Shown here: one piece after another, positions 15,715-23,533 of the stretch
Position numbering within the stretch: position 1 is the stretch's first letter
How the letters are laid out: every line of letters begins with the position of its first letter
Source of the DNA: DASXMR01 sp036495525
GTDB taxonomy: Bacteria; Actinomycetota; Actinomycetes; Streptosporangiales; Streptosporangiaceae
Reading direction: 5' to 3'
Length of the DNA: 39,565 nucleotides
Assembly (NCBI GenBank): GCA_036495525.1
Contig: DASXMR010000136.1
Span: 1-39,565 of the forward strand
Made by a program: the position numbers and the translations under genes
Notes under the pieces: generated by a model
Databases searched by the model: none
What the model was told of the DNA's origin: nothing
The model's input: the letters and a program-made list of their open reading frames with translations, nothing else

Positions 15715-15715
15715 T
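15699..15715. promoter_or_regulatory. Operator-like inverted repeat, copy 1 (MFS promoter)
   Basis: AGTTG-CGCACTA-CAACT, 17 bp, has the same arms and spacing as the copy at 15655-15671. The centres are 44 bp apart, close to four DNA turns, so two dimers would sit on one face of the helix. Confidence 0.6.
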
Positions 15716-15952
15716 GTGGCGGAGCGGACGGACCTCGCCAGCCGCCCAGGACATCGCCAGCAGCAGGGCGGCACGGTGCCGTGGCCCGGCCAGCCCGCCT
15801 GATGCGCGATCCGGTCTGCGCCCGTGGCTCACCAGAAACCCAGCCCGCCCGGACCGTATCCGGCGCGTTGCAAACGGCACGGATCATTGGCGGCGGCGCC
15901 GCGAGGTTGCGGCGATTGACCGAATCTGATGACATATTCCCGCACGTTCCTC

Positions 15953-15973
15953 ACCGCCACTGCTAGTGGCGGT
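15953..15973. promoter_or_regulatory. Perfect 9-bp hairpin in the leader of the pstS-like gene
   Basis: ACCGCCACT-GCT-AGTGGCGGT forms 9-bp arms with a 3-nt loop, 33 bases upstream of the pstS-like start. The nearest upstream gene is divergent, so nothing needs terminating here; an operator or a 5'-leader RNA structure controlling the signalling operon is more likely. Confidence 0.5.
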
Positions 15974-16006
15974 TACACGGGGTACCACTGGGGCTGAGGG
16001 ACCGCG

Positions 16007-17143
16007 GTGAAACGCAGATCGCGCGTGCTGACCGTACTGGCAGCAGCGGCCCTGAGCGGGCTTGTCACCGCGTGCACCGCGGTCGGCCCGGCGCTCCCCG
16101 CTATCCCGGCGGCGGCCGGGCAGAGCGGCCCGGCCGGCGGACTGCCAGGCTCCCCCGCGCCAGCCAGGATGGCGCTCGCGGAGACCGGCAGCACGCTGCT
16201 GCTGCCGCTGCTGAGCGCCTGGGCACAGGCGTATCACCGCCAGTTCAGCCAGGTGACGATCACCACGGCGGGTACCGGCTCGGGCGCCGGGATCAGCGGC
16301 GCCTCGGCCGGCACGGCCAGCATCGGCGCCTCGGATGCATACCTGTCAAGCGGTGACCTCGTCGCGAACCCCAGCCTGCTGAACATTCCGCTGGCGGTCT
16401 CCGCCCAGCAGGTGAACTACAACTTGCCTGAGCTGCCGCCGGGCACGCACGTGCGGCTCGATGGCGCCGTGCTCGCGCAGATGTACCAGGGCCGGATCAC
16501 CCGATGGGACGACCCGGCGATCCAGGCGCTCAACCACGGCCTGCGGCTGCCCGCGATCCGGGTGGTACCGCTGCACCGGGCCGAGAGCTCCGGTGACACG
16601 TTCCTGTTCAGCAGCTACCTGGCCACCGGCGACGCGGCGTGGAACAGCGCCATCGGCTACGGCACGACCGTCGCGTGGCCGCACGTCCCGCTCTCGCACG
16701 CCGAGGAGGGCAACAGCGGCATGGTCAGCGGCTGCCAGGCGACGCCGGGGTGCGTGGCCTACATCGGCATCAGCTACCTGTCGCAGGCCCTGTCCGACGG
16801 ACTCGGCGAGGCGGCGCTGGCGAACGCATCCGGCCAGTTCGAGCTGCCGACCACGGCGACCATGCAGGCGGCCGCGGCCAGCTTCGTGACGCTGCTGCCG
16901 CCCGGCGAGACGATCTCGATGGTCAACGGCCCGGCGAAGACGGGCTACCCGATCGTGAACTACGAGTACGCGATCGTCTCGACCCGCCAGCCGGATCCCG
17001 CACGGGCGCGCGACCTGCAGGCATTCCTGCACTGGGCGATCACGACCGGGAACCAGCCATCCTTCCTCAGCCAGGTCAGGTTCCAGCCGCTGCCGGCTGC
17101 AACGGCGGCGCTGGCCGACGCGCAGATCGCGAGGATCCGGTGA
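16007..17143 (+). CDS. PstS-type phosphate-binding lipoprotein
   Basis: Extracytoplasmic solute-binding protein of the PstS family, 378 residues. The signal peptide ends in a lipobox, LVTAC, with Cys23 the predicted lipid-anchored residue. Phosphate-site landmarks of PstS are present: ETGSTLLLPLL (59-69), GTGSGAGI (89-96), IGASDAY (106-112) and HRAESSGDTF (190-199), the last equivalent to the R-x-D-x-S-G-T loop. The GTG start has GAGGG six bases upstream. No pstC, pstA or pstB follows. Instead the stop overlaps by 4 bases a GlnX-like membrane protein, and a PknG kinase lies two genes on. In mycobacteria the equivalent slot is held by GlnH, so I infer that this protein is a sensor, not a transport component. 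Confidence 0.88.
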   Translation: MKRRSRVLTVLAAAALSGLVTACTAVGPALPAIPAAAGQSGPAGGLPGSPAPARMALAETGSTLLLPLLSAWAQAYHRQFSQVTITTAGTGSGAGISGASAGTASIGASDAYLSSGDLVANPSLLNIPLAVSAQQVNYNLPELPPGTHVRLDGAVLAQMYQGRITRWDDPAIQALNHGLRLPAIRVVPLHRAESSGDTFLFSSYLATGDAAWNSAIGYGTTVAWPHVPLSHAEEGNSGMVSGCQATPGCVAYIGISYLSQALSDGLGEAALANASGQFELPTTATMQAAAASFVTLLPPGETISMVNGPAKTGYPIVNYEYAIVSTRQPDPARARDLQAFLHWAITTGNQPSFLSQVRFQPLPAATAALADAQIARIR

Positions 17144-18504
17144 TCACCAGTCCGCCCGGTGCTGCCCAGCAGCCCGCCGGGCAGCACGCCAGAGCGCAGA
17201 AGACCACGAGGAGAAACGCGGTCGGCGGACGACTCACGGCAACCACGCCGAGGCGGATCGCGGTACTCATGGTCGCGCTCGTGCTGCTTTCTCTCGGCTG
17301 GGGCGCACTGGGTGCGTGGACGGCCAGCCTGCACGCGTCAGCCGCCGCCGGCGTCGTCCGGACCAGCGAGCCGCTGACCCTCGAAGCGCGCCAGATGTAC
17401 CAGGCGCTGTCGGACGCTGACGTGACCGCGACGACCGCCTTCCTTGCCGGGCCGACCGAGCGGCTGGCCGCCAGGCAGCGCTACCAAGGTGACATCGCGC
17501 GCGCGGGTGCCGAAGTGTCCGCGCTGAGGAACGCGACCGCATCGGCCAGCTCGCCGCTCAGCGCGAGCCTGTCAGCGGTGTCGGCCGGGCTGCCGGTGTA
17601 CACCGGCTACGTCGAGGAAGCCAGGGCCGAGAGCGCGCTCGGCTATCCGCTCACCGGCGGCTCGTTCATGCAGGTCGCCTCCGCGCAGATGCACCTGACC
17701 CTGCTGCCGGCCGCCAGGGCGGTCTACACGCAGGAAAGCGCGCGGCTGACGGCGCGCAGCGCGCAGGCCACCGGGCTGCCATGGGTCGCCGCCGCGCTGA
17801 TCTTCTCCGTGCTGCTCGCGCTGCTGCTCTTCCGCGCCCAGCGCTGGCTGACCAGGCGGACCCGCCGCATCGTCAACTTCGGGCTGCTCGGCGCCACCGT
17901 GCTGCTGACCGTCGCGGCGGTGTGGCTGCTGGCCGCCTTCGCCGTGGCCCGGGCCGACCTGCAGCGAGCGGAGTCGCACGGCTCGGTGCCTGAGCAGGCC
18001 CTGGACCAGGCCGCGATCAACGTGCAGCGAGCCCGCGGCGACGAGGCGCTGAACCTGATCTCGCGCAGCGGCAGCACCTCTTTCCAGGGTGACTTCACCG
18101 CGGCCAGGCGGCAGATCGGCCCTGGGTCCGGCTCGCTGCTTGGCGCCGCGGCGGGCGCCTCGGCCGGCCAGCGGGAAGCGGGGCTGGTGGCGACCGCCGG
18201 CCGGGACGCGCAAGCCTGGTACGCGGTCAGCGCCCGGATCTTCAGCCTCGACCTGGCCGCGAACTACACCGCGGAGACGCACCTGGTGATCGGCTCAGGG
18301 CCGGGCAGCTCGACGCCCTACTTCACCCGGCTGGAGGGCGACCTCGGCCGGGCCATCGCCGCTGACCAGTCTGTCTTCTCGGCCGGCGCCCGGTCAGCGG
18401 CGAGCGCGTTCGACGGCCTGGCGATCGCTTTCCTGGTCGCGGCCGTGCTGATGGCGGCCGGCTGTGCCTGGGGCCTGTCGCAGCGGCTAGCGGAATATCA
18501 GTGA
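17140..18504 (+). CDS. Four-helix membrane sensor protein resembling GlnX
   Basis: A 454-residue membrane protein with helices at about 39-63, 212-232, 244-268 and 424-446, arranged as two pairs each enclosing a helical extracytoplasmic segment of about 150 residues (for example EARQMYQALSDADVTATTAF and QAAINVQRARGDEALNLISR). This topology, and its place between a binding lipoprotein and PknG, match mycobacterial GlnX, which passes ligand information from GlnH to PknG. The extracytoplasmic helical bundles resemble those of chemoreceptor-type sensors. The GTG start overlaps the PstS-like stop by 4 bases, with GAGGAT upstream. No enzymatic domain is visible, so it presumably signals by contact with cytoplasmic partners. 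The assignment rests on topology and context; I could not align it to GlnX. Confidence 0.75.
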   Translation: MITSPPGAAQQPAGQHARAQKTTRRNAVGGRLTATTPRRIAVLMVALVLLSLGWGALGAWTASLHASAAAGVVRTSEPLTLEARQMYQALSDADVTATTAFLAGPTERLAARQRYQGDIARAGAEVSALRNATASASSPLSASLSAVSAGLPVYTGYVEEARAESALGYPLTGGSFMQVASAQMHLTLLPAARAVYTQESARLTARSAQATGLPWVAAALIFSVLLALLLFRAQRWLTRRTRRIVNFGLLGATVLLTVAAVWLLAAFAVARADLQRAESHGSVPEQALDQAAINVQRARGDEALNLISRSGSTSFQGDFTAARRQIGPGSGSLLGAAAGASAGQREAGLVATAGRDAQAWYAVSARIFSLDLAANYTAETHLVIGSGPGSSTPYFTRLEGDLGRAIAADQSVFSAGARSAASAFDGLAIAFLVAAVLMAAGCAWGLSQRLAEYQ

Positions 18505-18520
18505 CAGCCAGGGGCCGGCC

Positions 18521-19744
18521 ATGACCGCGGCGCTGACCAGGCAGGAGGCCAGGGCAGCCGTGCAGGCAGCGAGCACCGAGCGGGACGCGATCCAGGCCAA
18601 CCTGCTCGAGCTCGACGATAGCTTCGGCAAGCGGATGCTGGCCGGCGCCCCGCTGACCGGCGCGACCGGCGGTCAGTGGGCAGCGGCTGAGGCCGAGCTG
18701 GCGGCGCTGTGGCAGACATTCAATGCCTGCTCGGCGGTGGTGGACCAGGCCGGGCAGCTGGCCGACAGCCTCGGCTGGTCCACCGGGCGCAAGATCGAGA
18801 AGATCAACGCGCTGCTGTCCGGGCTGTCGGTGCAGGTGACGCTGCCGTCCCCGCCCATCGGCCAGCGAGAGCTGACGGCCGGGCCGGGCGCACCGGTCAG
18901 CCTGACGGCCGCGGTCGGCCAGATGAAACGCAGTTACAGCCGGGTGAGCATGGTCTGCGCGGCCGCCGAGACGGTGTGGAACGCTCTCGCCGACGGCCTG
19001 CAGCAGGCGGCCACTGACCTCGCCCTGGCGCAGCGCTCGGCCGCGGGGATCGCGGACGACGAGCTGGCCGGCCTCACGGCGACGGCCGGGGCTACGCTCG
19101 GCGAGCTGCGCGGCGCGCTGAACAGCGACCCGCTCTCGCTCTGGCAGCACGGCACGGCAGATACCAGCAGGCTGGACCGGCTGCGGCGGCAGGTCGCCGC
19201 GGTCAGCACCCGCGCCGCAGAGCTCAGCAAGCTGCACGACGACACGGCCGGCCGGATCGCGGCGGTGACGGCCGCGGTGACCGCAGCGGCGAGCGCACGG
19301 CAGGACGCCGAGGTGGCCCGGCAGCGTGCCGCGGCGAAGGTCAGCCTCACCAGCGCGCTGCCGCCGCTGCCCGACCTGGCCCCGCTGGCTGGCCGGCTGG
19401 CCACGCTGGACGGGCTGCGGGCCGGCGGCCGGTGGAGCAGGCTCGCGACCGAGCTTGACACGCTGCGGCGGCAGGCAGCGCAGGCTACCGAGCGCTGCCG
19501 GGACGCCGAGCGAGCCGCGACAGCCCAGCTCGACCGCCGCGAGGAGCTGCGCGGGCTGCTCGAGGCCTACCAGGCCAAGGCCGCGAGGCTCGGCGCGGCT
19601 GACGACGCGCCACTCGGCCAGCTCTACCGGCAGGCGCGAGACCTGCTGTGGACGGCGCCGTGCGACACCACGGCGGCGGCCGCCGCGGTCGCCAGCTACC
19701 AGCGGGCGGTGCTGGCCCTCGGCGCGCAGGGGAGGCGGGCATGA
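18521..19744 (+). CDS. Alpha-helical coiled-coil protein of the PknG cluster
   Basis: A 407-residue soluble, Ala/Arg/Glu-rich protein without a recognised enzymatic domain. Long heptad-like helices occur at about 205-265 (RLDRLRRQVAAVSTRAAELS) and 305-355 (ATELDTLRRQAAQATERCRD). The C-terminal part carries LEAYQAKAARLGAADDAPLG and LYRQARDLLWTAPCDTTAAA, which looks like a compact helical domain. The start is ATG, 16 bases after the GlnX-like stop, and the last 4 bases overlap the PknG start, so it should be made in step with the kinase. I infer a cytoplasmic scaffold linking the membrane sensor to PknG, or a kinase substrate. It has no counterpart in the compact mycobacterial GlnH-GlnX-PknG locus. 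Confidence 0.72.
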   Translation: MTAALTRQEARAAVQAASTERDAIQANLLELDDSFGKRMLAGAPLTGATGGQWAAAEAELAALWQTFNACSAVVDQAGQLADSLGWSTGRKIEKINALLSGLSVQVTLPSPPIGQRELTAGPGAPVSLTAAVGQMKRSYSRVSMVCAAAETVWNALADGLQQAATDLALAQRSAAGIADDELAGLTATAGATLGELRGALNSDPLSLWQHGTADTSRLDRLRRQVAAVSTRAAELSKLHDDTAGRIAAVTAAVTAAASARQDAEVARQRAAAKVSLTSALPPLPDLAPLAGRLATLDGLRAGGRWSRLATELDTLRRQAAQATERCRDAERAATAQLDRREELRGLLEAYQAKAARLGAADDAPLGQLYRQARDLLWTAPCDTTAAAAAVASYQRAVLALGAQGRRA

Positions 19745-22143
19745 CGACAGCGGGAAAGCCGCGAGCCACGGCCGGGACGGCGTGCGGCATGCCGAATTGT
19801 GACGGCATCGTCGAAGACGGCTACTGCACCACCTGCGGGGTGGCGTTTCCGCGCCCGACCCTCAGCGCAGCCGGCCCGGCGTGCGGCAGGCCGGGCTGCG
19901 ACGGCACGATCGAGAGCGGCTACTGCAACGGCTGCGGCCTGGCCGCCCAGCCTGCCGCCGGGCCGGCCCGGCCTGGCCCGTCGGCCGGCGCGGCCGCAGC
20001 CAGCGGACCATCAGCGAGCAGCCGGGGAAGCGGCCCGGCCAGCGTGAGCCGGGCCGGCCGGTCAGGGACCATCCGCTCTGCCCGCGGGCGGCTCGGCGCG
20101 GGCCTGGTGGAGGTCGCACCGGTGCCTGCGCGGGATCCGGCCAGCGCCGTGCTCGCCGACCCCCAGGTAGCGGAGAGCAAGCGGTTCTGCGGCAACTGCG
20201 AGCAGCCGGTCGGCCGCAGCCGCGGCAGTCAAGGCGGCCTGGCCGAGGGATTCTGCCCGCACTGCGGCACCCGGTACTCGTTCCTGCCTCGCCTGCAGCC
20301 CGGCGAGGTGCTGGCTGGCCAGTATGAGGTCGTCGGCTGCCTCGCGCACGGCGGGCTCGGCTGGATTTACCTCGCCACCGACCACAACCTCGGCCAGCGC
20401 TGGGTGGTACTCAAGGGCCTGCTCAACACCGGCGACGCCGCGGCGCTGGAAGCAGCGGTGGCCGAGCGCAGGTTCCTGGCCGAAGTCGAGCATCCAAGCA
20501 TCGTCGACGTCTACAACTTCGTACAGCACTCGGACCGGCGCACCGGCGAGCAGTCCGGCTACATCGTGATGGAGTACGTGGGCGGGCGCTCGCTCCGCCA
20601 GCTGCTGCTTGACCGCCGGGCAGCAGGCGAGTCGCTGCCGGTGCCAGTGGCCCTGGCCTACGCGATCGAGGTGCTGCCGGCGCTCGGTTACCTGCACGAT
20701 CGAGGCCTGGTCTACTGCGACTTCAAGCCGGACAACGTGATCCAGACCGAGGAGCAGCTCAAGCTCATCGACATGGGCGGGGTGCGGCGGATCGACGACG
20801 AGGACAGGCCGATCTTCGGCACCGTCGGCTACCAGGCTCCGGAGATCGCGGAGCTGGGCCCGTCACCGGCCTCCGACCTGTACACCGTCGGCCGCGCGCT
20901 GGCGGTGCTGACATTCGAGTTCACCGGCTATCAGAGCACCTACTCACGCAGCCTGCCCGACCCGGCGACGGTGCCGGTACTGGCGCAGCACGACTCGTTC
21001 CTGCGCGCGATCCGGCGGGCGACCAGCGATGATCCGCGGCAGCGGTTCGGCTCGGCGAGCGAGATGGCCGAGCAGCTGACGGGTGTGCTGCGCGAGGTAC
21101 TGTCGGCCGCCGACGGGCAGCGCAGGCCAGCGTTCTCCGCGCTGTTCAGCGTCGAGCTGCAGGCGATCGGGGTGCCGCCGACCGAGCAGCCTGGCGTCGC
21201 GGCCGACGGCTGGCCGTCGCCGCCGCCCGCCCAGATTGCAGCCGGGCTGCCGGTGCCTGTTGTAGATGCCGCCGACCCGGCGGCCGGCTTTCTCGCCACC
21301 CTGAGCACGCTGGAGACGGCCAAGCGGATCGCCGCCCTGTCCGCCGCCGTCGCGGGCGAGCAGGGCACTCCGGCAGCGGTGGCCGAGTCGGCCGAGACCC
21401 GCTACGCGCTGGCCAGAACGCTGATCATGGCCGGCCAGGCCGGGCTGGCTGAGGTCGAGCTGGCTGCCGCGGCCGCGGCCGACCCCGGCGACTGGCGGCT
21501 GCGCTGGTACCAGGGCCTGGTGGAACTGGCTGGCGGCAAGTGGGGCAGCGCCGGTGCCGCGTTCGACGCCGTGCTCGACACGCTGCCCGGCGAGCTGGCA
21601 CCCAAGCTCGCGCTCGGCCTGGCTGCCGAGGCGGCGGGCGACCTGGTGACCGCCGCCAGCATGCTGCACGTCGTCTGGGTCGCCGACTGGTCGTTCGTCA
21701 CGGCGGCGTTCGCGCTGGCCAGGATCCGACTGCGGGCGGCCAACCTGGCTGGCGCGCTCGAGGTGCTCGACGCGGTACCGGCCACCTCCAGCCAGCACGT
21801 CGCCGCGCAGGTCACCGCGATACGGATCCGGCTGGCTCCCGCGCCCGGCCAGCTGTGGGTGCCCGCCGAGGACCTGGCGCAGGCGGCACGGCAGCTTAGC
21901 CAGCTGCGACTCGAGCCGATGCGGCGCCAGCACCTGACGGCGGAAGTGCTGCTGGCCGCGCTGAACCGGGTACTCGGCGGTCAGCAGGTGGGCGGGCAGC
22001 TGCTCGGCGCGCAGACCGACGAGCGCGGGCTGCGGTCCGGCCTGGAAGCCAGCTACCGGGCGCAGGCACGACTGGCGCCGCAGCAACGCCGGATCGAGCT
22101 GGTTGACCTCGCCAACCAGATACGCCCGAGGACCTGGTCGTGA
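19741..22143 (+). CDS. pknG: Serine/threonine protein kinase PknG with rubredoxin-like and TPR domains
   Basis: An 800-residue soluble kinase with PknG architecture. Residues 1-70 add two Cys-rich knuckles (CGMPNC..GYCTTCG and CGRPGC..GYCNGCG). After a linker, RLGAGLVEVAPVPARDP leads into a rubredoxin-like metal site, CGNC (150-153) and CPHC (172-175). The kinase domain follows: GQYEVVGCLAHGGLGWIYLA, Lys225 in VVLKGL, MEYVGGRSL, the catalytic loop LVYCDFKPDNV (Asp327) and DMG (344-346) in place of DFG, as PknG uses a non-RD loop. From about 550 to the end lies the TPR region (WRLRWYQGLVELAGGKWGSA; PGELAPKLALGLAAEAAGD). In mycobacteria PknG controls 2-oxoglutarate and glutamate metabolism through the FHA protein GarA. 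The start ATG overlaps the upstream stop by 4 bases, with GGGGAGG in front. Confidence 0.95.
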   Translation: MTTAGKPRATAGTACGMPNCDGIVEDGYCTTCGVAFPRPTLSAAGPACGRPGCDGTIESGYCNGCGLAAQPAAGPARPGPSAGAAAASGPSASSRGSGPASVSRAGRSGTIRSARGRLGAGLVEVAPVPARDPASAVLADPQVAESKRFCGNCEQPVGRSRGSQGGLAEGFCPHCGTRYSFLPRLQPGEVLAGQYEVVGCLAHGGLGWIYLATDHNLGQRWVVLKGLLNTGDAAALEAAVAERRFLAEVEHPSIVDVYNFVQHSDRRTGEQSGYIVMEYVGGRSLRQLLLDRRAAGESLPVPVALAYAIEVLPALGYLHDRGLVYCDFKPDNVIQTEEQLKLIDMGGVRRIDDEDRPIFGTVGYQAPEIAELGPSPASDLYTVGRALAVLTFEFTGYQSTYSRSLPDPATVPVLAQHDSFLRAIRRATSDDPRQRFGSASEMAEQLTGVLREVLSAADGQRRPAFSALFSVELQAIGVPPTEQPGVAADGWPSPPPAQIAAGLPVPVVDAADPAAGFLATLSTLETAKRIAALSAAVAGEQGTPAAVAESAETRYALARTLIMAGQAGLAEVELAAAAAADPGDWRLRWYQGLVELAGGKWGSAGAAFDAVLDTLPGELAPKLALGLAAEAAGDLVTAASMLHVVWVADWSFVTAAFALARIRLRAANLAGALEVLDAVPATSSQHVAAQVTAIRIRLAPAPGQLWVPAEDLAQAARQLSQLRLEPMRRQHLTAEVLLAALNRVLGGQQVGGQLLGAQTDERGLRSGLEASYRAQARLAPQQRRIELVDLANQIRPRTWS

Positions 22144-23447
22144 CCGGCGAATCGGCGGCGCGGGCGGCCTGCCCGGTCTGCGCTGCCGCGGTCTGGCCGG
22201 AGGACAACTTCTGCGAGCACTGCCAGGCCCCGCTGACCGAGCATGATGGGGCTGGTCACGCTAGCCGCCAGCCAGCAGGCGAGCCGGCAATCGGCCAGCA
22301 GGCATCCGCTACCTCGGCAGCGGGCTGCGCGTACTGCAGTGCGGGGCCGGTCGGCGCCGACGGCTACTGCGAGGCTTGCGGCCGAAAGGCGCCCGCGCCG
22401 CGCGACCACTGGGAGTCGGACCTGGCGGTGCTGGCCGCCGTCACCGACAAGGGTTTGCGGCATTACCGGAACGAGGACGCGGTCGCGGTCGCCACTGCCC
22501 GCACGCCCCGCGGCCCGGCGGCGATCACCGTGGTGTGCGACGGCGTGTCCGGCGCCGCTCGCGGCGACGAGGCTTCGCTGGCCGCGGTCAGGGGCGCGCT
22601 GCCGGCGCTGTCTGATGCGGCGCTGGCTGGCGGCGATCTCGTGGCCGCTTCACGTCTCGCGGTGCAGGCCGCCCAGCTCGCGGTGGCGGCGCTGAGCGAG
22701 GGGCCGGCGGTGGCGCCCGCCACCCCGGCCGCGCCAGCCAACTCGGCCGCGCCAGCCAGCTCGGCCGCGCCAGCCGCGCCAGGGAAGCCAGCCGCGCCGG
22801 ACTTGTCGGGCAGTGCCGACCCGCCGTCGGCCACCTTCGTCTCAGCGGTAGTTGCCGCGGACCAGGTGATCACCTGCTCGCTCGGTGACAGCCGGGCTTA
22901 CTGGCTCGACGCGGCCGACCCGGCTGGAGCGCGCCAGCTGACCAGTGATGATTCGCTGGCCGCCGAGATGGTGGCGGCCGGCCTGCTAGCTGCCGAGGAT
23001 GCCGCCAGCTCGCCGCAGGCGCACGTAGTGACTGGCTGGCTCGGCGCGGACAACGAGGCGGAGCCGCGGGTGACCACCTTCAGCCCGCCTGGCTGCGGCG
23101 CGGTGCTGGTCTGCTCCGATGGGCTGTGGAACTACCTGGGGGACGCCGCCGGGCTGGCCGAGCTGGCACTGCCGGGCGCGCTGACCGATCCGCTGGCCGC
23201 GGCGAGACGGCTGGTCGAGTTCGCGCTCGCGGCTGGCGGCCATGACAACATCACCGCGGTGCTGGTTCCGTTCCCGCCCGCGCCGCACGAACCCGAGCAG
23301 GCCGAGGCCGGCCGGGCCAGCGTGGCGCAGTCCGACGCCGCCGGCGCCAGCACCGCGCAGGCCGGACCTGGCCAGGCTGGCGCGGATCAGCCTGGCGACG
23401 ATCCGTCCGGCGACGCCACGGGCCTGACCGTGGAGATCTCAGCGTGA
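22140..23447 (+). CDS. PP2C-type Ser/Thr phosphatase with N-terminal zinc ribbons
   Basis: Metal-dependent protein phosphatase of 435 residues. The N-terminus has two zinc-ribbon-like pairs, CPVC..CEHC (11-28) and CAYC..CEAC (63-80). The PP2C domain follows from about 95: VTDKGLRHYRNED (metal-site region), VVCDGVSGAARGDEAS with the Asp ligand, SLGDSRAYWLD, LVCSDGLWNYLGD and GGHDNITAVLV. All the main PP2C metal-binding aspartates appear present. An Ala/Pro repeat linker (about 195-225) interrupts the domain and matches 18-nt DNA repeats. The GTG start overlaps the PknG stop by 4 bases, so kinase and phosphatase are translationally coupled, as expected for a reversible switch. The C-terminal 50 residues are low-complexity. 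Confidence 0.92.
   Translation: MTGESAARAACPVCAAAVWPEDNFCEHCQAPLTEHDGAGHASRQPAGEPAIGQQASATSAAGCAYCSAGPVGADGYCEACGRKAPAPRDHWESDLAVLAAVTDKGLRHYRNEDAVAVATARTPRGPAAITVVCDGVSGAARGDEASLAAVRGALPALSDAALAGGDLVAASRLAVQAAQLAVAALSEGPAVAPATPAAPANSAAPASSAAPAAPGKPAAPDLSGSADPPSATFVSAVVAADQVITCSLGDSRAYWLDAADPAGARQLTSDDSLAAEMVAAGLLAAEDAASSPQAHVVTGWLGADNEAEPRVTTFSPPGCGAVLVCSDGLWNYLGDAAGLAELALPGALTDPLAAARRLVEFALAAGGHDNITAVLVPFPPAPHEPEQAEAGRASVAQSDAAGASTAQAGPGQAGADQPGDDPSGDATGLTVEISA
22731..22775 (+). repeat. 18-nt in-frame repeats in the PP2C linker
   Basis: Two full copies (22731-22748, 22749-22766) and a partial third of GCGCCAGCCARCTCGGCC, encoding A-P-A-x-S-A. They form a flexible linker inserted inside the phosphatase domain. 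Confidence 0.8.
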
Positions 23448-23533
23448 CGACAGCAACCTGCCCCTGCCCTGACCGGGCACCCGCCTGACCCGAGACCAGC
23501 CTGACCCCTGACCCGCCCGGAGGAGAACGGACG

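Noticed and set aside
15971..15993. PHO box upstream of the pstS-like gene
   Set aside because: GTTACAC and GTACCAC resemble repeat units but are 10 bases apart instead of 11 and match the consensus poorly.
16639..17139. Upstream extension of the GlnX-like frame inside the PstS-like gene
   Set aside because: The extension is in another frame of a well-supported gene, has no similarity, and a GTG with a ribosome site at 17140 gives a sensible start.
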